This document shows, in pieces, positions 22,051 to 33,009 of a stretch of DNA of 64,000 nt (its first letter is position 1; the number at the start of each line of letters is the position of its first letter). This DNA comes from Anthonomus grandis grandis (lineage: Eukaryota; Arthropoda; Insecta; Coleoptera; Curculionidae). The notes under the pieces were generated by a model, which was not told where the DNA came from, made no database searches, and saw only the letters and a list, made by a program, of their open reading frames with translations. A program made the position numbers and the translations under genes. Location: assembly GCF_022605725.1 (NCBI RefSeq), contig NC_065546.1, positions 41,040,227 through 41,104,226 on the forward strand, given 5' to 3'.

Positions 22051-24114
22051 AACAAGAATAGCTCCAACATAAATCTACTAGCTGACTCATTGATCACTGA
22101 TATTGAGATTATTTTAGACCAAATGTGCCCTAGGGTTCAGATTATCCAGAATCAAAAATATGCGGATAAAAAATGGATAACGTCTGACATTAAACAAATG
22201 ATGCCAGAAAGAGATACTTTATATAAAAGGGCCGTTTTAGATAGAAATGAGGGTGCCTGGAAAGAGTATAAAACTAAAAGAAATATTATTGTAAACAAAA
22301 TTAGAGTAGAGAAGGAAAAATTTTATGCACAATGCATAGACGAAAACAAAAAGAATTATAAAGAATTATGGAAAAATCTTAAAGCTCTACTATCAGGTAA
22401 AAAGCATATTTTGACCAAACAAATCAATTTGAACGGAAAATTAATCAGCGATGAAGCAAGCATTGCTCAAGAATTTAATAAATATTTTATAGAAAGTATA
22501 CACATTATTGTCACTAACATCCCACAGTCACCAAATGTAATAAATAATGGTACCAGAGCTGAACCTAGTAAACTATTTTCCAAGTTTGGTCAAGTATCAA
22601 TGAAAAAAATTAAAGGAATTCTTAAAAATTTTAAAAACGTTGGAGTTGGAGAAAAAGGCATATCTAAGCAAGTCTTGTGTGACGTATCTTGTGCTGTCGG
22701 TGATCGTGTCTTGGATGTTATTAACACTTCTTTAAAAAATGGAGTCTTCCCGGAATCATGGAAACTGTCTACTGTTGTTGCTGTTCCCAAAGTACCAAAT
22801 ACCATCAACTATAATGAGTTCCGACCAATTAATACGGTACCTGTCTATGAAGAGCTCCTTGAGGTATGTGTAAAAGAGCAACTCCTAAATTACTGTAACG
22901 AAAACTCGATAATTATTGAAAATCAGTCTTGTTTTCGTGAGTGTCACTCGTGTGAGTCTGTTGTCGTTAATATATGTGATAATTTTCTCAGAGCCATTGA
23001 TAATAATAAATATATTTTAGCGGTATTCTTAGATTTTAAACGAGCATTCGAAACGATAGACCGAGAAATTCTGCTATATAAATTAAGCCAATTGGGAATT
23101 AGAGGTGATGTCTTGAACTGGTTTGAATCTTATTTGCGTAACAGAGTCCAACGTGTAAAGTATGGGAATAGTCTCTCAAATGTTGTATTTGGTGTTCCCC
23201 AGGGAACAGTTTTGGGTCCATTATTGTTCTTATTATATATAAATGATATGGTAAAAGTTATACAAACATGTAAAACTGTGTTATTTGCAGATGACACAAT
23301 GATTTATATAATAGGAAACAATATTGATCAGATGGTAACTGATATAAATAGTGACTTAACCAACATTTTCAGCTGGCTCTGTATCAACAAATTATGTTTA
23401 AATACAAGTTAATCTAAATTTTGCCTTTTTACTAAAAAATCGAAAAATAATCAAATAAATATTGACAATGTGAACATCAGTGTAGGTGGGGAGAGTATTT
23501 TTTATGAAAATGAAATAAAGTATTTGGGTACAATTTTGGATGCAAATTTGAATTTTATGGCACATGCGGATTACGCCATGAGAAAATTGTCCAAGAAAGT
23601 TGGGTTTATTAATAGAGTTGGAAAAAACTTATCGATGCATACAAAACTCCTGCTGTATAATGCCATTGCTGTTCCCCATTTGCAGTTTTGCTCCACATTA
23701 TTGTTCAACCTGCCTAAAGACAAAGTGAAACAGTTTGAAGTAATTCAAAATAGAGCAATGAGACTAATCCTAAAATGCAATCGATACACTCCTGTTATTA
23801 TTATGTTAAGTGTGCTAGGTATGATGTCTGTCAGGCAAAGAATTATGTTTAGTGTGTATGTATTTATTTTTAAATTAAAACAACGTCTACTACCCACATA
23901 TATTTGTGATAAAATAAGAGTGTTCGGAGACGTCCACAATTACTGCACCAGAAATAATACAGACTTTGTCCTTGATAGATGCAATACTAGTCAGATATTA
24001 AATTCTGTACTCAGCAAGGGACTTATTGAATTTAATAAGTTGCCAACTGAAATCAAAAGCTGTGATAATTTAAACCAGTTTAGGAGGCTATTGAGAAAAT
24101 TTACCAGTGTGTGA
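22051..24114 (+). pseudogene. LINE ORF2, reverse transcriptase domain
   Basis: In frame with the endonuclease, this covers the linker (WKEYKTKRNIIVNKIRVEKEKF), RT motif A in LAVFLDFKRAFETIDREIL (about 23020), motif B in VVFGVPQGTVLGPLLF (about 23190) and the catalytic FADD in KTVLFADDTMIYI (about 23285). The thumb and C-terminal region is YLGTILDANLNF...GFINRVGKNL and beyond. One in-frame TAA (23410-23412) interrupts it; beyond it the frame runs on to 24114. With only two stops the copy is recognisable and not very old, but inactive. Confidence 0.85.
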
Positions 24115-24742
24115 ATGTCTTATTTTATTTTTATTTTTATACATGTTAACATTTTATTCTTAGTTTTAGTTGTTTCATTTTATTTATACACTTTTAAACA
24201 GTAATTTTAGTTATTTTTAAGTTTTATTTATACATACTTTCTTTTACCGTTTTATCCTTATAACCCTTGTTTGTGTAGTTGTTGTTGGTTTGTATTTATA
24301 TTTATTTTGTTTTAGTTTTACAATTCTACTCGTACTTTGTTTTATTTTAGACTCGTGTTTTATTTATACTTTTTCTGTAAGTTTTATTTGTACATATTTT
24401 GTTTTATCATTCGTTTTACCTTTATTTATGTAATTGTAGTTTATATGTGTATTTATTTTATTTTTATTTTACAATTTTAACTCGTATTTTGTTTTATTTT
24501 TGCTATTTTATTTTAGGCTTAAATTTTATTTATAAATTTTCTGTATGTGAGACTTTTTGTATTTTTTGTATATGTATGCCATTTTGTACAAGCACACACT
24601 TTTTTTTTCAACTTTTTTTTCAAATTATTTGCAATTTTTTTATTTTTATTGATTTAAATTTTTAAGTTTTTTTTTAATATGTATTATACTTGTATTATCT
24701 ATATATTATGTATTACCTTTGTAGCTCAAGCTAAATAAATAC
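24115..24742 (+). other. LINE 3' untranslated region
   Basis: T-rich sequence with repeated TTTTATTTAT-like words leads to AAATAAATAC just before the ATT tract. Open frames here are low-complexity Phe/Tyr/Leu strings and not genes. Confidence 0.7.
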
Positions 24743-24771
24743 ATTATTATTATTATTATTATTATTATTAA

Positions 24772-24811
<40 letters not shown>
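24743..24811. repeat. (ATT)n microsatellite, LINE 3' tail
   Basis: About 69 bp of ATT repeats with one interruption, then a T run. It directly follows the LINE 3' UTR, as simple-repeat tails do in this group. Confidence 0.9.
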
Positions 24812-25069
24812 TTTTTTTTTTTGAACAGCAACATATATTTGCATAGAAATAATTTTTGATTTGTTTTTTAAATATATGAAACTATTTCGACATGTTATTT
24901 TATAAGTTTTAAGACAGAGTTTATTGTCCTTTATTTTGTCACGATTTTTGACTTTGCAAAATTTTAATAAAGAGATTTGATAAATAGTTCCCAGTAACGC
25001 GACGTATGCTATGACTTTTCTATTTTGCTGTATCATATGGAATACTGGAATACTTATAGAAGTCACTAC

Positions 25070-25310
25070 TAAAAATCCGGAAGTATTTGGGATCTGGCTA
25101 TTCAGGAAAATGCTTAAAACATCATGGACAGCTTACATGACCAACATAGAAGAATTAAAAATTATGTAAAAGTTATACACCCCATTAAAAAAAAACAAAA
25201 AGGTATTGGGTAAAAACGGTAGAAAAAAAGCATCGTGGTTATAAAACCCACGGAATGGTTTATGAAAAACTCAGTAGAATTGTTCAAAAAAATTTATAAT
25301 TTCTAACACC
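25070..25310 (+). pseudogene. RTE-like LINE, C-terminal tail fragment
   Basis: Stop-containing plus-strand frames give PEVFGIWLFRKMLKTSWT, MTNIEEL, a degraded LG block, GRKKASWL and NPRNG. Their order matches the C-terminal region of insect endonuclease-reverse transcriptases (F..W..RRMLKISWTD, then GRRK.SWL.NLR.W). It contains no catalytic part. Confidence 0.55.
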
Positions 25311-25507
25311 TGAAGAAGGTGAAAAATAACTTACAATGTATCCTCACTTATCCATCTCCTGATCTGCTTATTTGTAATAGATATTATTATTTATTTATTT
25401 AGATTTCATTATATTTCTAGATAATGTAATTATTCTTTTTTTATTAGTATAAGAGTAGTTTCATACTAGACTTTTTAGAACTTTCTTTGTTGTATTTTCG
25501 GAATTAT

Positions 25508-25546
25508 GTAAATAAAGAATATTATTATTATTATTATTATTATTAT
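25508..25546. repeat. (ATT)n microsatellite, probable 3' end of another truncated LINE
   Basis: AAATAAAGAAT precedes roughly 12 ATT units, echoing the arrangement at 24735-24811. No coding part precedes it within 200 bp. Confidence 0.7.
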
Positions 25547-26103
25547 GCAATATACCAGCGGAGTTATAGCATGAGTATCCAGTAGCAAAAAAAGTTATAG
25601 GTGACCTCTTGAAAAAAAGGTTATAATTTAAAACATATGCAGAAAAGCCTAAAAAATTTAAATTTAAATTCACTCATGACCCCAATGTTTCTAGATTAGT
25701 AAGAATTAAATATATATTTGCTTACACTGGTAAGATAATTAAATTTTAAATAAAATTTAATCCTTATTTAACACCTAATATTAACCCAAATCACCTAAAT
25801 AAATTTCGGATTTAAATTTTGGGTTTGTAATTCTTTATAAGATTAATTTATAATCAGTTTACCCTTTTTATAAAAAGTAATTTAAAAACCCAAAATTAGT
25901 ATCAAATATATAATCTATAGGTAATCTTAAAAACTGTTCCAAAACCGTTTTATTGAAAAAAAAAACGCTTTGAACCTTGCTTAGTATAGGTTTAAAGTGA
26001 TATAACTATAGTTATAAGTTTTCTTTTTATTCTAATTAAATCCACTACTAAAAATTAATATTAATTTTCTCGAGAAATTTACAAATTTATATCTTTGTTT
26101 CAG

Positions 26104-26341
26104 ATACAACTTCAGTTCGAGGCGTTCAAACTTGAAACACCGAACGACTGCGAGTCAAATTTTGTCGAAGTATTCTCGAACAATACAATAAATTCGAAAA
26201 AAAAATTCTGCGGGTCAATGGCCGATACAGTATTATCAGAAGTTAACCATAACGTGATGATAGTTCGATTTTATTCCCAACACTCTCGAGGATCTACTAC
26301 GTTTGCCGCAAATTTTACTGCTTATAGGGACTCAAAAAAAG
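26104..26341 (+). CDS. Neto-like receptor, exon with C-terminal part of a CUB domain
   Basis: A TTTCAG acceptor at 26101-26103 and a GTAAAAGG donor at 26342 bound 238 nt that start in phase 0 and end in phase 1. The 79 codons read IQLQFEAFKLETP, then CESNFVEVF, KKKFCGSMADTV, VMIVRFYS and FAANFTAYRD. These are the Cys pair and core strands of a CUB domain. The spacing Cys...NFV.V...K.FC...A..V resembles CUB domain 2 of NETO proteins. Neto is a single-pass membrane protein that acts as an auxiliary subunit of ionotropic glutamate receptors; in Drosophila it acts at the neuromuscular junction. A related CUB-LDLa protein such as Culd is the main alternative. Codon use is balanced and no break is seen. 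Confidence 0.65.
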
Positions 26342-26531
26342 GTAAAAGGCGCTACATCCCTATATAAAAGATTTTAACGAAAATGTATTAAAAGTAATTC
26401 TTTTTGTACTCGCTAATAAATAGTAATACTATATAAGCATGAAAATACCGCTTTTTGTATAGAATTTAGTTAATTTAGTTCCATATAATTTTTTTTTTAA
26501 ATTTATTACTAAATATCTTTATTTTTTAAAG

Positions 26532-26659
26532 ATAAAACAAACGCAAAAAGATGCCTCGATAATGAATTTGATTGCGAAGACTACACCTGCATATCATCCA
26601 CTTTAAGGTGTAATGAGCGATATAACTGTAGGTTTAGATGGGATGAAGAGGGATGCCAT
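26532..26659 (+). CDS. Neto-like receptor, LDL-receptor class A exon
   Basis: An AAAG acceptor (to 26531) and a GTAAGT donor (26660) bound 128 nt. The first two bases complete a GAT codon with the last base of the previous exon, giving ...RDSKKD-KTNAKRC. The module has all six cysteines: KRC, FDC, YTC, LRC, YNC and EEGC. It ends RWDEEGCH in place of the usual SDE calcium motif, as Neto LDLa modules also do (WDE..C). The intron between the CUB and LDLa exons is 190 bp. This exon is too short to stand out as an ORF and was found by phase and cysteine pattern. Confidence 0.7.
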
Positions 26660-26718
26660 GTAAGTAGAATTCTAAATCATTTATATACTTTATTATCCAA
26701 AACAACCAGGAACCTATA

Positions 26719-27964
26719 CAGAGTGTCCCCTTTCAAATGGTCAAAATAGCTCGAGTATATATAGGAGCCATAAAGAAGTAGTTTGATATAGGATACCGAC
26801 ATAGCGCCGTTTCCAAAATACAGGATGTTGAAATTTTTCAAAAAAATCGTTTTTGTCCTCTGTATTAAAATGAAACTTTTAGGTTTTAAATGATAGGTGG
26901 TGAGGCAACTTTTTGAGAAATTGCAGGTAATTTAACCTATCCAGGACGGAGTTGCAGCACATGTATATTAATTTTAAAAAAAGATGCAACACTGTTTTTT
27001 GAAAAAAAAAATTTTTTTCGAAATAACTTGTTCATTTCTAATAAAACAAATCCCTTGCGTTTTTCCGCTCTAACGCATCGTTTTCGTGCAAAAAAAATAA
27101 AATTAATACAAGGATTCTTTAAAACTTTTTTGTTACAACGAAAATTTTAATGTCATTACAATAAAACATAAATAATTTAACTAAACAATAAACAATTTAA
27201 ATAAAAAATAAGAAACAACTTAAAATAAATAATTTAAGTATTTAAAAAAAAATCAAACAATAAACAATTCAAACCAAATACTCAAAGTATCCTCATTTTC
27301 ACACATTTTCTGCACCTGTGGACCCAAGATGTACGCGAGTAAAAACCCCCGTATCGTTTATCAGAAAGTCCGCAGCCACCACAACTCTAGCAACTAGGTC
27401 TTCTCTATTGGTTACAGGTGTTGCGTAGATACACTGTTTCATGGGGTCCCCAGAAAAAAAACTCTACAGGTGTCAGATCAGGTGACCTTGCTGGCCAGGG
27501 GACTGGATCATCTCTACCAATCCACCTGTTGTTGTAGTTCTCATTCTCATTCGTACTGGAACCAGAGTTCTCCTCTGATCTCTAATATTCTCTCTGACCA
27601 CATTATTTGCAATTGGGTATGGTATCTCCATTTTCTGCAAAAATTGACTTCCGATTCGATCTCCTAAAAAAGTGACTCCCATATCGTAAAAATACGATAG
27701 TAGGCATGCACCGACACTAAACATGAGAAAAACATGTACACACTTTATAATTATTATTATTTAAAACCAAAAAAATTCATTTAAATCGGTTAAAGCGTTT
27801 TTAATACAAAGGGAAAAAAACGATTTTTTTGAAAAATTTCAACACCCTGTATTTGAGCCCTGTTAACGAGGCACTTCCAACTATCTACGTCCTATCTCAA
27901 ACTACTTTTTCATGGTTCTTGTAAATACTGTATCATTTTTGACTAGTTGAAAGGGGACACCTTG
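26719..27964. mobile_element. Mariner-type deletion derivative with stacked inverted repeats
   Basis: The left end (TA then CAGAGTGTCCCCTTTC, 26719) and the right end (reverse reading AAGGTGTCCCCTTTC, ends 27964) form diverged outer inverted repeats of about 100 bp. Immediately inside lies a second inverted pair, TA-CAGGATGTTGAAATTTTTC (26821) and GAAAAATTTCAACACCCTG-TA (ends 27849). The inner segment carries the transposase relic. The whole sits 60 bp inside the big intron. Confidence 0.7.
27280..27560 (-). pseudogene. Mariner-type transposase C-terminal relic
   Basis: The minus strand reads NENYNNRWIGRDDPVPWPAR, SPDLTPVEFFFWGPHETVY, then NREDLVARVVVAADFL to a stop. NRWIG, WPARSPDLTP and FFFWG are the C-terminal signature of the DD41D-like mariner group also seen at 47.7 kb. 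The final catalytic position reads Glu in place of Asp. Only about the last 90 codons remain; N-terminal and catalytic parts are deleted. Confidence 0.75.
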
Positions 27965-28077
27965 ATTATAGTAATCTTATTAAAATGAAATCCAGAAGTG
28001 TCCAGAAGAAGTGAAAACTTGGCAAGTATGGACTTTTTGGCCAAGCAAATAATTACCAGAAATAAAAAAGACTCATC

Positions 28078-28111
28078 TTTCCGGACAAAATATGTTAATT
28101 TTGTCCGGAAA
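28078..28111. repeat. Perfect 14-bp-stem hairpin
   Basis: TTTCCGGACAAAAT (28078-28091) pairs exactly with 28098-28111 around the loop ATGTTA. It lies in intronic AT-rich DNA just outside the mariner-type derivative. Confidence 0.85.
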
Positions 28112-30800
28112 AGGCCAATTAGTTTCTATAAACTTTAGTTAAAATAGCAGTTTTTAGAGAGAAATTTTCTTTATAATAAGAAACTTTTCTGTTAAAAGCA
28201 GAAAATGTATTGAGAAATTTAAATTCGATTCTTAAATATCTTCATGTACAATATTTTAATGTACATTTATATTTTACTGATTAATGCTAACATGAATACA
28301 TTTATTTTTTCAGGATTCCATTCTGGTCAGTTACCCTCATAAGCAAAAATCTAAGTATCGTGTTCAGTTGTGAATTTTGTAGTTACTACAGTTTTTTTTT
28401 GGTGATTTTCAATCACAATTTGTTGCGCTTGGATTTTTGGTAGAATATCGCTCTTTGGCTCTTGAAATCCACGTTTTAAATATTATTTACTACGCTTCAC
28501 ACGAATGTCTCTAAGCAGACGTAACGAATAAAGTAAACTCATTTTTTTAATATTTTTTTTTTGCTTTATTTAAAACTGGATTTCATCACACAGCTGCCCC
28601 GCCCTATTATATATCATGTGTGTAATGTCTTACATTTCTTCTTTAAATGTAAATATTTTAAAACAAATTTAATAAAAAGTGATTATTTAAAGAAGAAATG
28701 TAAAGCAAAAGCGATTTTGTGTGAAGTTTTATATTTTCTATCGCCCTTAGTAGTTATAGGTTTTGCTCACTTTTTACATATTTTTACCATCAGTGTTAAA
28801 CAAAGAAATAATTACATAGGGAGCTTTAGCTAGCTTAGTCACAGCCTAGTTTGTGAAAAATAAAAATGACTGTACCTTTACCAAAATCAGATAAGGCCAC
28901 AACATTTAGAAAATTTGTTAAAAGGTATGCAAGGTTTTCAGCTCATTTGAAAACTTAATCTGCGAAGTAAAAAGATATTTTTTGTGAGGTCCAGACACAG
29001 GGTATATAAGTTTTAAATTAAATATTAATGAATCAAACTTTAAAAAAAACTTTTATTAATGTATATTTTTCTCCTTCCATCCTGCTTTTAAACTAAAAAT
29101 AGACAAGTACTGAGCCTAAAATAATAAATCAACGTTTAGCATAATCTGGTAGACGCTCGCTTACAGGTACGTAATTTATTACCTTCATATTTTGTTTTAA
29201 AATCTACATATAACTCATAAAAGGTTTACTGTATTTTGGAAAATCAAGTAATTGATGTGAATTAGTAAGGAAAATTTTGGATTTTTACAATTAAAAGGTA
29301 TTAATATATGGACAGCAACTATAAAATATATCAATTCTTATCTTGCTTTTTTTCTTGCTATTTTTCCGAACTTTTTTGAAAAGTATTTAGCAAAAAAAAT
29401 TTAATTATTGAGAAGGAATTTGGAGTTGCAAATAATAGGCCAGTATAAAGATTTTCTTAAAGTTTTTAATTTTTTAGTATGTTTTTCTATTAAAAAACTT
29501 TCCTTTAGATATGACAAGTCATTTCATGGAAAATACTTTACTTAAATTATCAGGAAAATATTTGGATTTGACTAGTTGAAAAAATACATAAAGTACGTTT
29601 AGAAAAGATGCATATTTATATTTCTTTTATTATTTTATCTATACTGGTTATTTTTATGATTTTTTTTGGCTATTGCAGAAATTTTTTTTAAGATATGGCA
29701 ATAAAACACACTTTATAGTGTCATAAAAAAATGTTCGCCTATTTTGACAGGGGCAAAACAATATCATTCCTCTTTAATAAAACATAAATAGTTTTTTTTT
29801 AATAAAATATGCTAAGATAATACTCTAAGATACTATAAAGAAGTCAACATTCAAAGCTAAATTAATGTAGATCACGTATATTAGAGAAAAAGGCAACAAC
29901 ATCGCAACGCCGCGCCGTTCGATCGCATTGTTGATTCTTCCGACACAAGTAATTTTTACCAGTGACGCCGTCAAAAAATATTTACATGATAAATAATTAT
30001 TATTAATACATTATGCATTAAATTATAGACAATATTACCATTTATACATTCTTTATGCATTTTTTAACGTTATAATTAGAGTAAAGGTATTTATCTAATA
30101 AAAAGCATTTTTATGGCAAATCAATATTTTAAAATTATTATGAATTTCTTAATAAGTTTTTATTATTTCACGTTTATGACGACGGTTGTCCTTTGATATG
30201 ATGTTATGACAATATCGGTATTTGCTTGTGAAAAGATCGTGTTAAATGTCCTTTTTCCCATGATGCGGTACAAGCCGCACAAGGTATTACTATCGTAACA
30301 GTTCGTAAAAACACTGAAATGCCGCAACCTTTCTCTTTTTTCAACAAAAAACTAAAGAAAAAACATAAAACAATGCAAATTTTTGCAAATGATAAATGTA
30401 AACACAAAGCCGTTTGTCAAGATGGGATTTCGTAAAATGACATCAGCTTTTGCCTGCACTGTTGCATTTCGATTTTTTTAGGTCTTTTACGAATAAGAAT
30501 ATTAATTTTTTGCCTTGAAGATGTTATTTTTGCGTTTAGAATAACATATATCGATTTTTACTTTTTATTTTTAATCCAAAATCTAAAATCAATAAGTTAA
30601 ATTAACATTAATATATGTTGATATATAGTTGAAAATTTTCTTCTTTTGAAAATGCGTGTAAACCTTGATAACAGAGAATCGATGAATATGTTTGTAAACA
30701 AAACACCCCCTTGTATCTGTGCACATGATGTTGTATACTAATTCTAGCCTTTCAATGGTCTAAGTTTTACATCTTATCTATTTAATATAATTTATATTTA
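28112..30800. other. No gene recognised in intronic DNA
   Basis: AT-rich sequence with open frames up to 90 codons but no recognisable motifs. No paired inverted repeats longer than about 12 bp were noticed. Confidence 0.4.
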
Positions 30801-30827
30801 ATTTAAAGATCACGCCAGTTTTCCGAA

Positions 30828-31085
30828 CTAAATTGAATCAAACATGAATTGATCATGGATCTCGATATAGTCACAAAGGTCCTGTTGTTGCAACTGGGCC
30901 TCTTGTAGAAATAACGCATTTCTCCAGATAACGATATTGGGGAGTAAAACAGCATACCCAAACTTGCACGCTTGTAGACTACCTCTGACATGCTGTGAAT
31001 CATTCTCCAGTCCAGGATATCGAGTCCGCATACGAGTTTCAAAATTGCCCTTTGGAGAATACAAAGCGTCCCAAACATCCTTTTA
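30828..31085 (-). other. Unrecognised open frame, possible exon or element fragment
   Basis: About 85 codons on the minus strand read DVWDALYSPKGNFETRMRTRYPG, then LQACKFGYAVLLPNIVIW, and end QDLCDYIEIHDQFMFDSI. Composition is not the AT-driven Lys/Asn/Ile mix of neighbouring noise frames, and a CTTTTAG acceptor-like tract lies just upstream (near 31086). It may be a relic of the adjacent gypsy element, a retroposed gene piece, or a minus-strand exon. I do not recognise the family. Confidence 0.3.
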
Positions 31086-31469
31086 GGTTGGCTTGTGATG
31101 TAACGCCACTGTGCTAACCAGGTATTCTCTTTCAGGTAGGTCTCTTCATAGCTAATCTTGAGTGCTTGTCCGACTCTGTGATTAGATAGACGAAGCTCTT
31201 TCGAACTTTCGACGGAAAACGACAGCTATTCCTCCAAACATTTATAAATATTTAGCCTTCCAATACAGACCATACTCAGCTAAAGTAGTAAGAAAGTCTT
31301 ACTGCACTTTATAGTTCATGCCAAATCAACTTTTTTGGCCATTAGAATGATGAGCAATGAATTCACCGAATGTCAAAAGTGACTCTGGTTTAATTTGCCC
31401 CAGATAAGCATCTTCGTTGTTCCTTTAATAAGAACCCAGTCAGTAAGTGAATGACTCAAACTTTATCGG

Positions 31470-32320
31470 TATGCTATTATACTGACAGACCCTTTCGTCT
31501 CTTAGTATCATAGAGCCAAACCAGGTCACCGTTGTTGTACCTCTAGTCTTTGGCGTAGTCCTGATATGCGACTTTTATCCAATCGCTGGCATCTTGATCG
31601 GAATTACGAACTTGACTATTAATTACATCAATTCTTCTATCCAGCTCACTGACACATCAGATCGTATGGCAGACGGAGTTCTCTTCCCATCACTATTCGA
31701 ACCTAAGACTTTGCTGTGCTTTTATAGATGTCTGATCGATAGGCCAGTATCTATATGGAAGAAACCTATCCCAATCTCTTTAGTGACTAGAGACTATTTA
31801 GGCGAAATACCTGTTAATGGTTCTATTGATTCGTTCCACCATAGCATCTGATTGCGGATGTAATGCAGCTCTCGTTTTTTTTTTTCTGGAACAGGCTGGA
31901 TTCAAAATATCGTCTGTAATCTGAATGCAGTTCTAAAAGGAATCCTTAATAAGATCTATTCCTTTATTAAGGCGATGGCGATAGTAGATGTTGACTTTCT
32001 GGCTTGGTAGAGAGTGCGCCGCGCCGCAACCCACTTACTCAAATAGTCCATCACAACCACGATGCACTTATAAGTGCCTTTTATTTGGAAAATGGACTAG
32101 CAAAGTCAATAGCAATATTTTCAAAGGGACTTGCTACGTTATACTGGTGCATTAAATCTTCTGCTTTCTTTAAGGTCCATTACTTAAGGCACAAACTACG
32201 TTGCTATTGATCCAGTAAAATCTTTCTTTTACTTCTCTCATGGTCTTTCTTATTTCTAGATGTCGTCCTAATACAGCGGCATAGATTTATTTTAGTACCG
32301 CAGAAATCTGAATTTGTAAG
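31470..32320 (-). pseudogene. Ty3/gypsy integrase remnant
   Basis: Shifting minus-strand frames give RRHLEIRKTMREVKERFYW (about 32290-32230), then MHQYNVASPFENIAIDFASPF (first catalytic Asp, about 32100). They continue VVVMDYLSKWVAARR, ELHSDYR..FESSLF (second Asp region, about 31950), ALHPQSDAMVERINRTI (catalytic Glu, about 31840), RDWDRFLPY, GRELRLPYDLM and DLVWLYDTKRRKGLS (about 31510). This is the order of a Ty3/gypsy integrase with its C-terminal region. The zinc-binding HHCC section is largely lost and many frameshifts and stops are present. It pairs with the Gag remnant at 36150-36832, which has the same orientation. Confidence 0.75.
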
Positions 32321-33009
32321 CCTACATTCTTTCCTCTTTGACGTGATGGTCAACTATTTTCCGCTGTAAGAATTCTTCTTTGAAAATTGGAAAGTTCCAT
32401 TTTGCCCAATATGACTTGACATTAGAAGAATATTTGACAACTTTTACCCAAGTTGGCTTCTTCCCATTTTTTTTATCTAGGTTAGGGCTATCTCGATATT
32501 GGAATCTTTTTCTTGATTTCTTATATACGTCATCCGGGGTGAAGTGGATCACTAATATGACAAATTTTGAAAAAACTTCTAAACCGGTTAAGCGATTCAA
32601 CTAAAACTTGAAATTTAGATTCCTGCACATCTCGTCGATCAAATGTCGTTTTTTTCGGTTCTTGTGTTAAATGTTATATGATTTATTTTTAGTCAAAGCA
32701 TGATCCACTTCACGTTAATATGTTGATACGGTGAAGTGGATCATCAATTTAAAATCGCCCGAAGTTCATTTTAAACGAGCTAACGGGGAAAGTGGATCAC
32801 TCAAAAATAAAAAAAATATATTTTTTAAAGGTTGTATGGCACTTCACTAATAAAGGAACATGCCTGTATAGAAATAAGAAATATTTATTTCTTCTAAGTA
32901 ATATAACGCTATTACAGCCAAAATTTTATTGTTGCAATCGCAATCAGTAAATAAAAACTTGAAACCCATACTGGTAAATCAAAATAAAAAAAAATTTTGT
33001 CAATCAGTC

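Larger units (their letters stand above)
13337..24811 (+). mobile_element. Jockey-like LINE, nearly full length, split by a BEL/Pao insertion
   Basis: Removing 14020-21133 and one copy of the CTAGG duplication restores one continuous ORF1, then ORF2 (endonuclease plus reverse transcriptase), a long T-rich 3' UTR and a terminal (ATT)n tract starting at 24743. The 5' end is not defined: ORF1 opens after a stop near 13336, so the copy is probably 5'-truncated. Counted disruptions are few: two in-frame stops in ORF1, two in ORF2 and a probable small deletion in the endonuclease. The three-CCHC ORF1 and simple-repeat tail fit the Jockey/I group; exact clade assignment needs a tree. Confidence 0.8.

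Noticed and set aside
24399..24665. Open frame of 88 codons after the LINE
   Set aside because: Phe/Tyr/Leu low-complexity product of a T-rich 3' UTR, not a gene.
24731..25066. Poly-Asn frame on the minus strand
   Set aside because: Translation of the ATT microsatellite.
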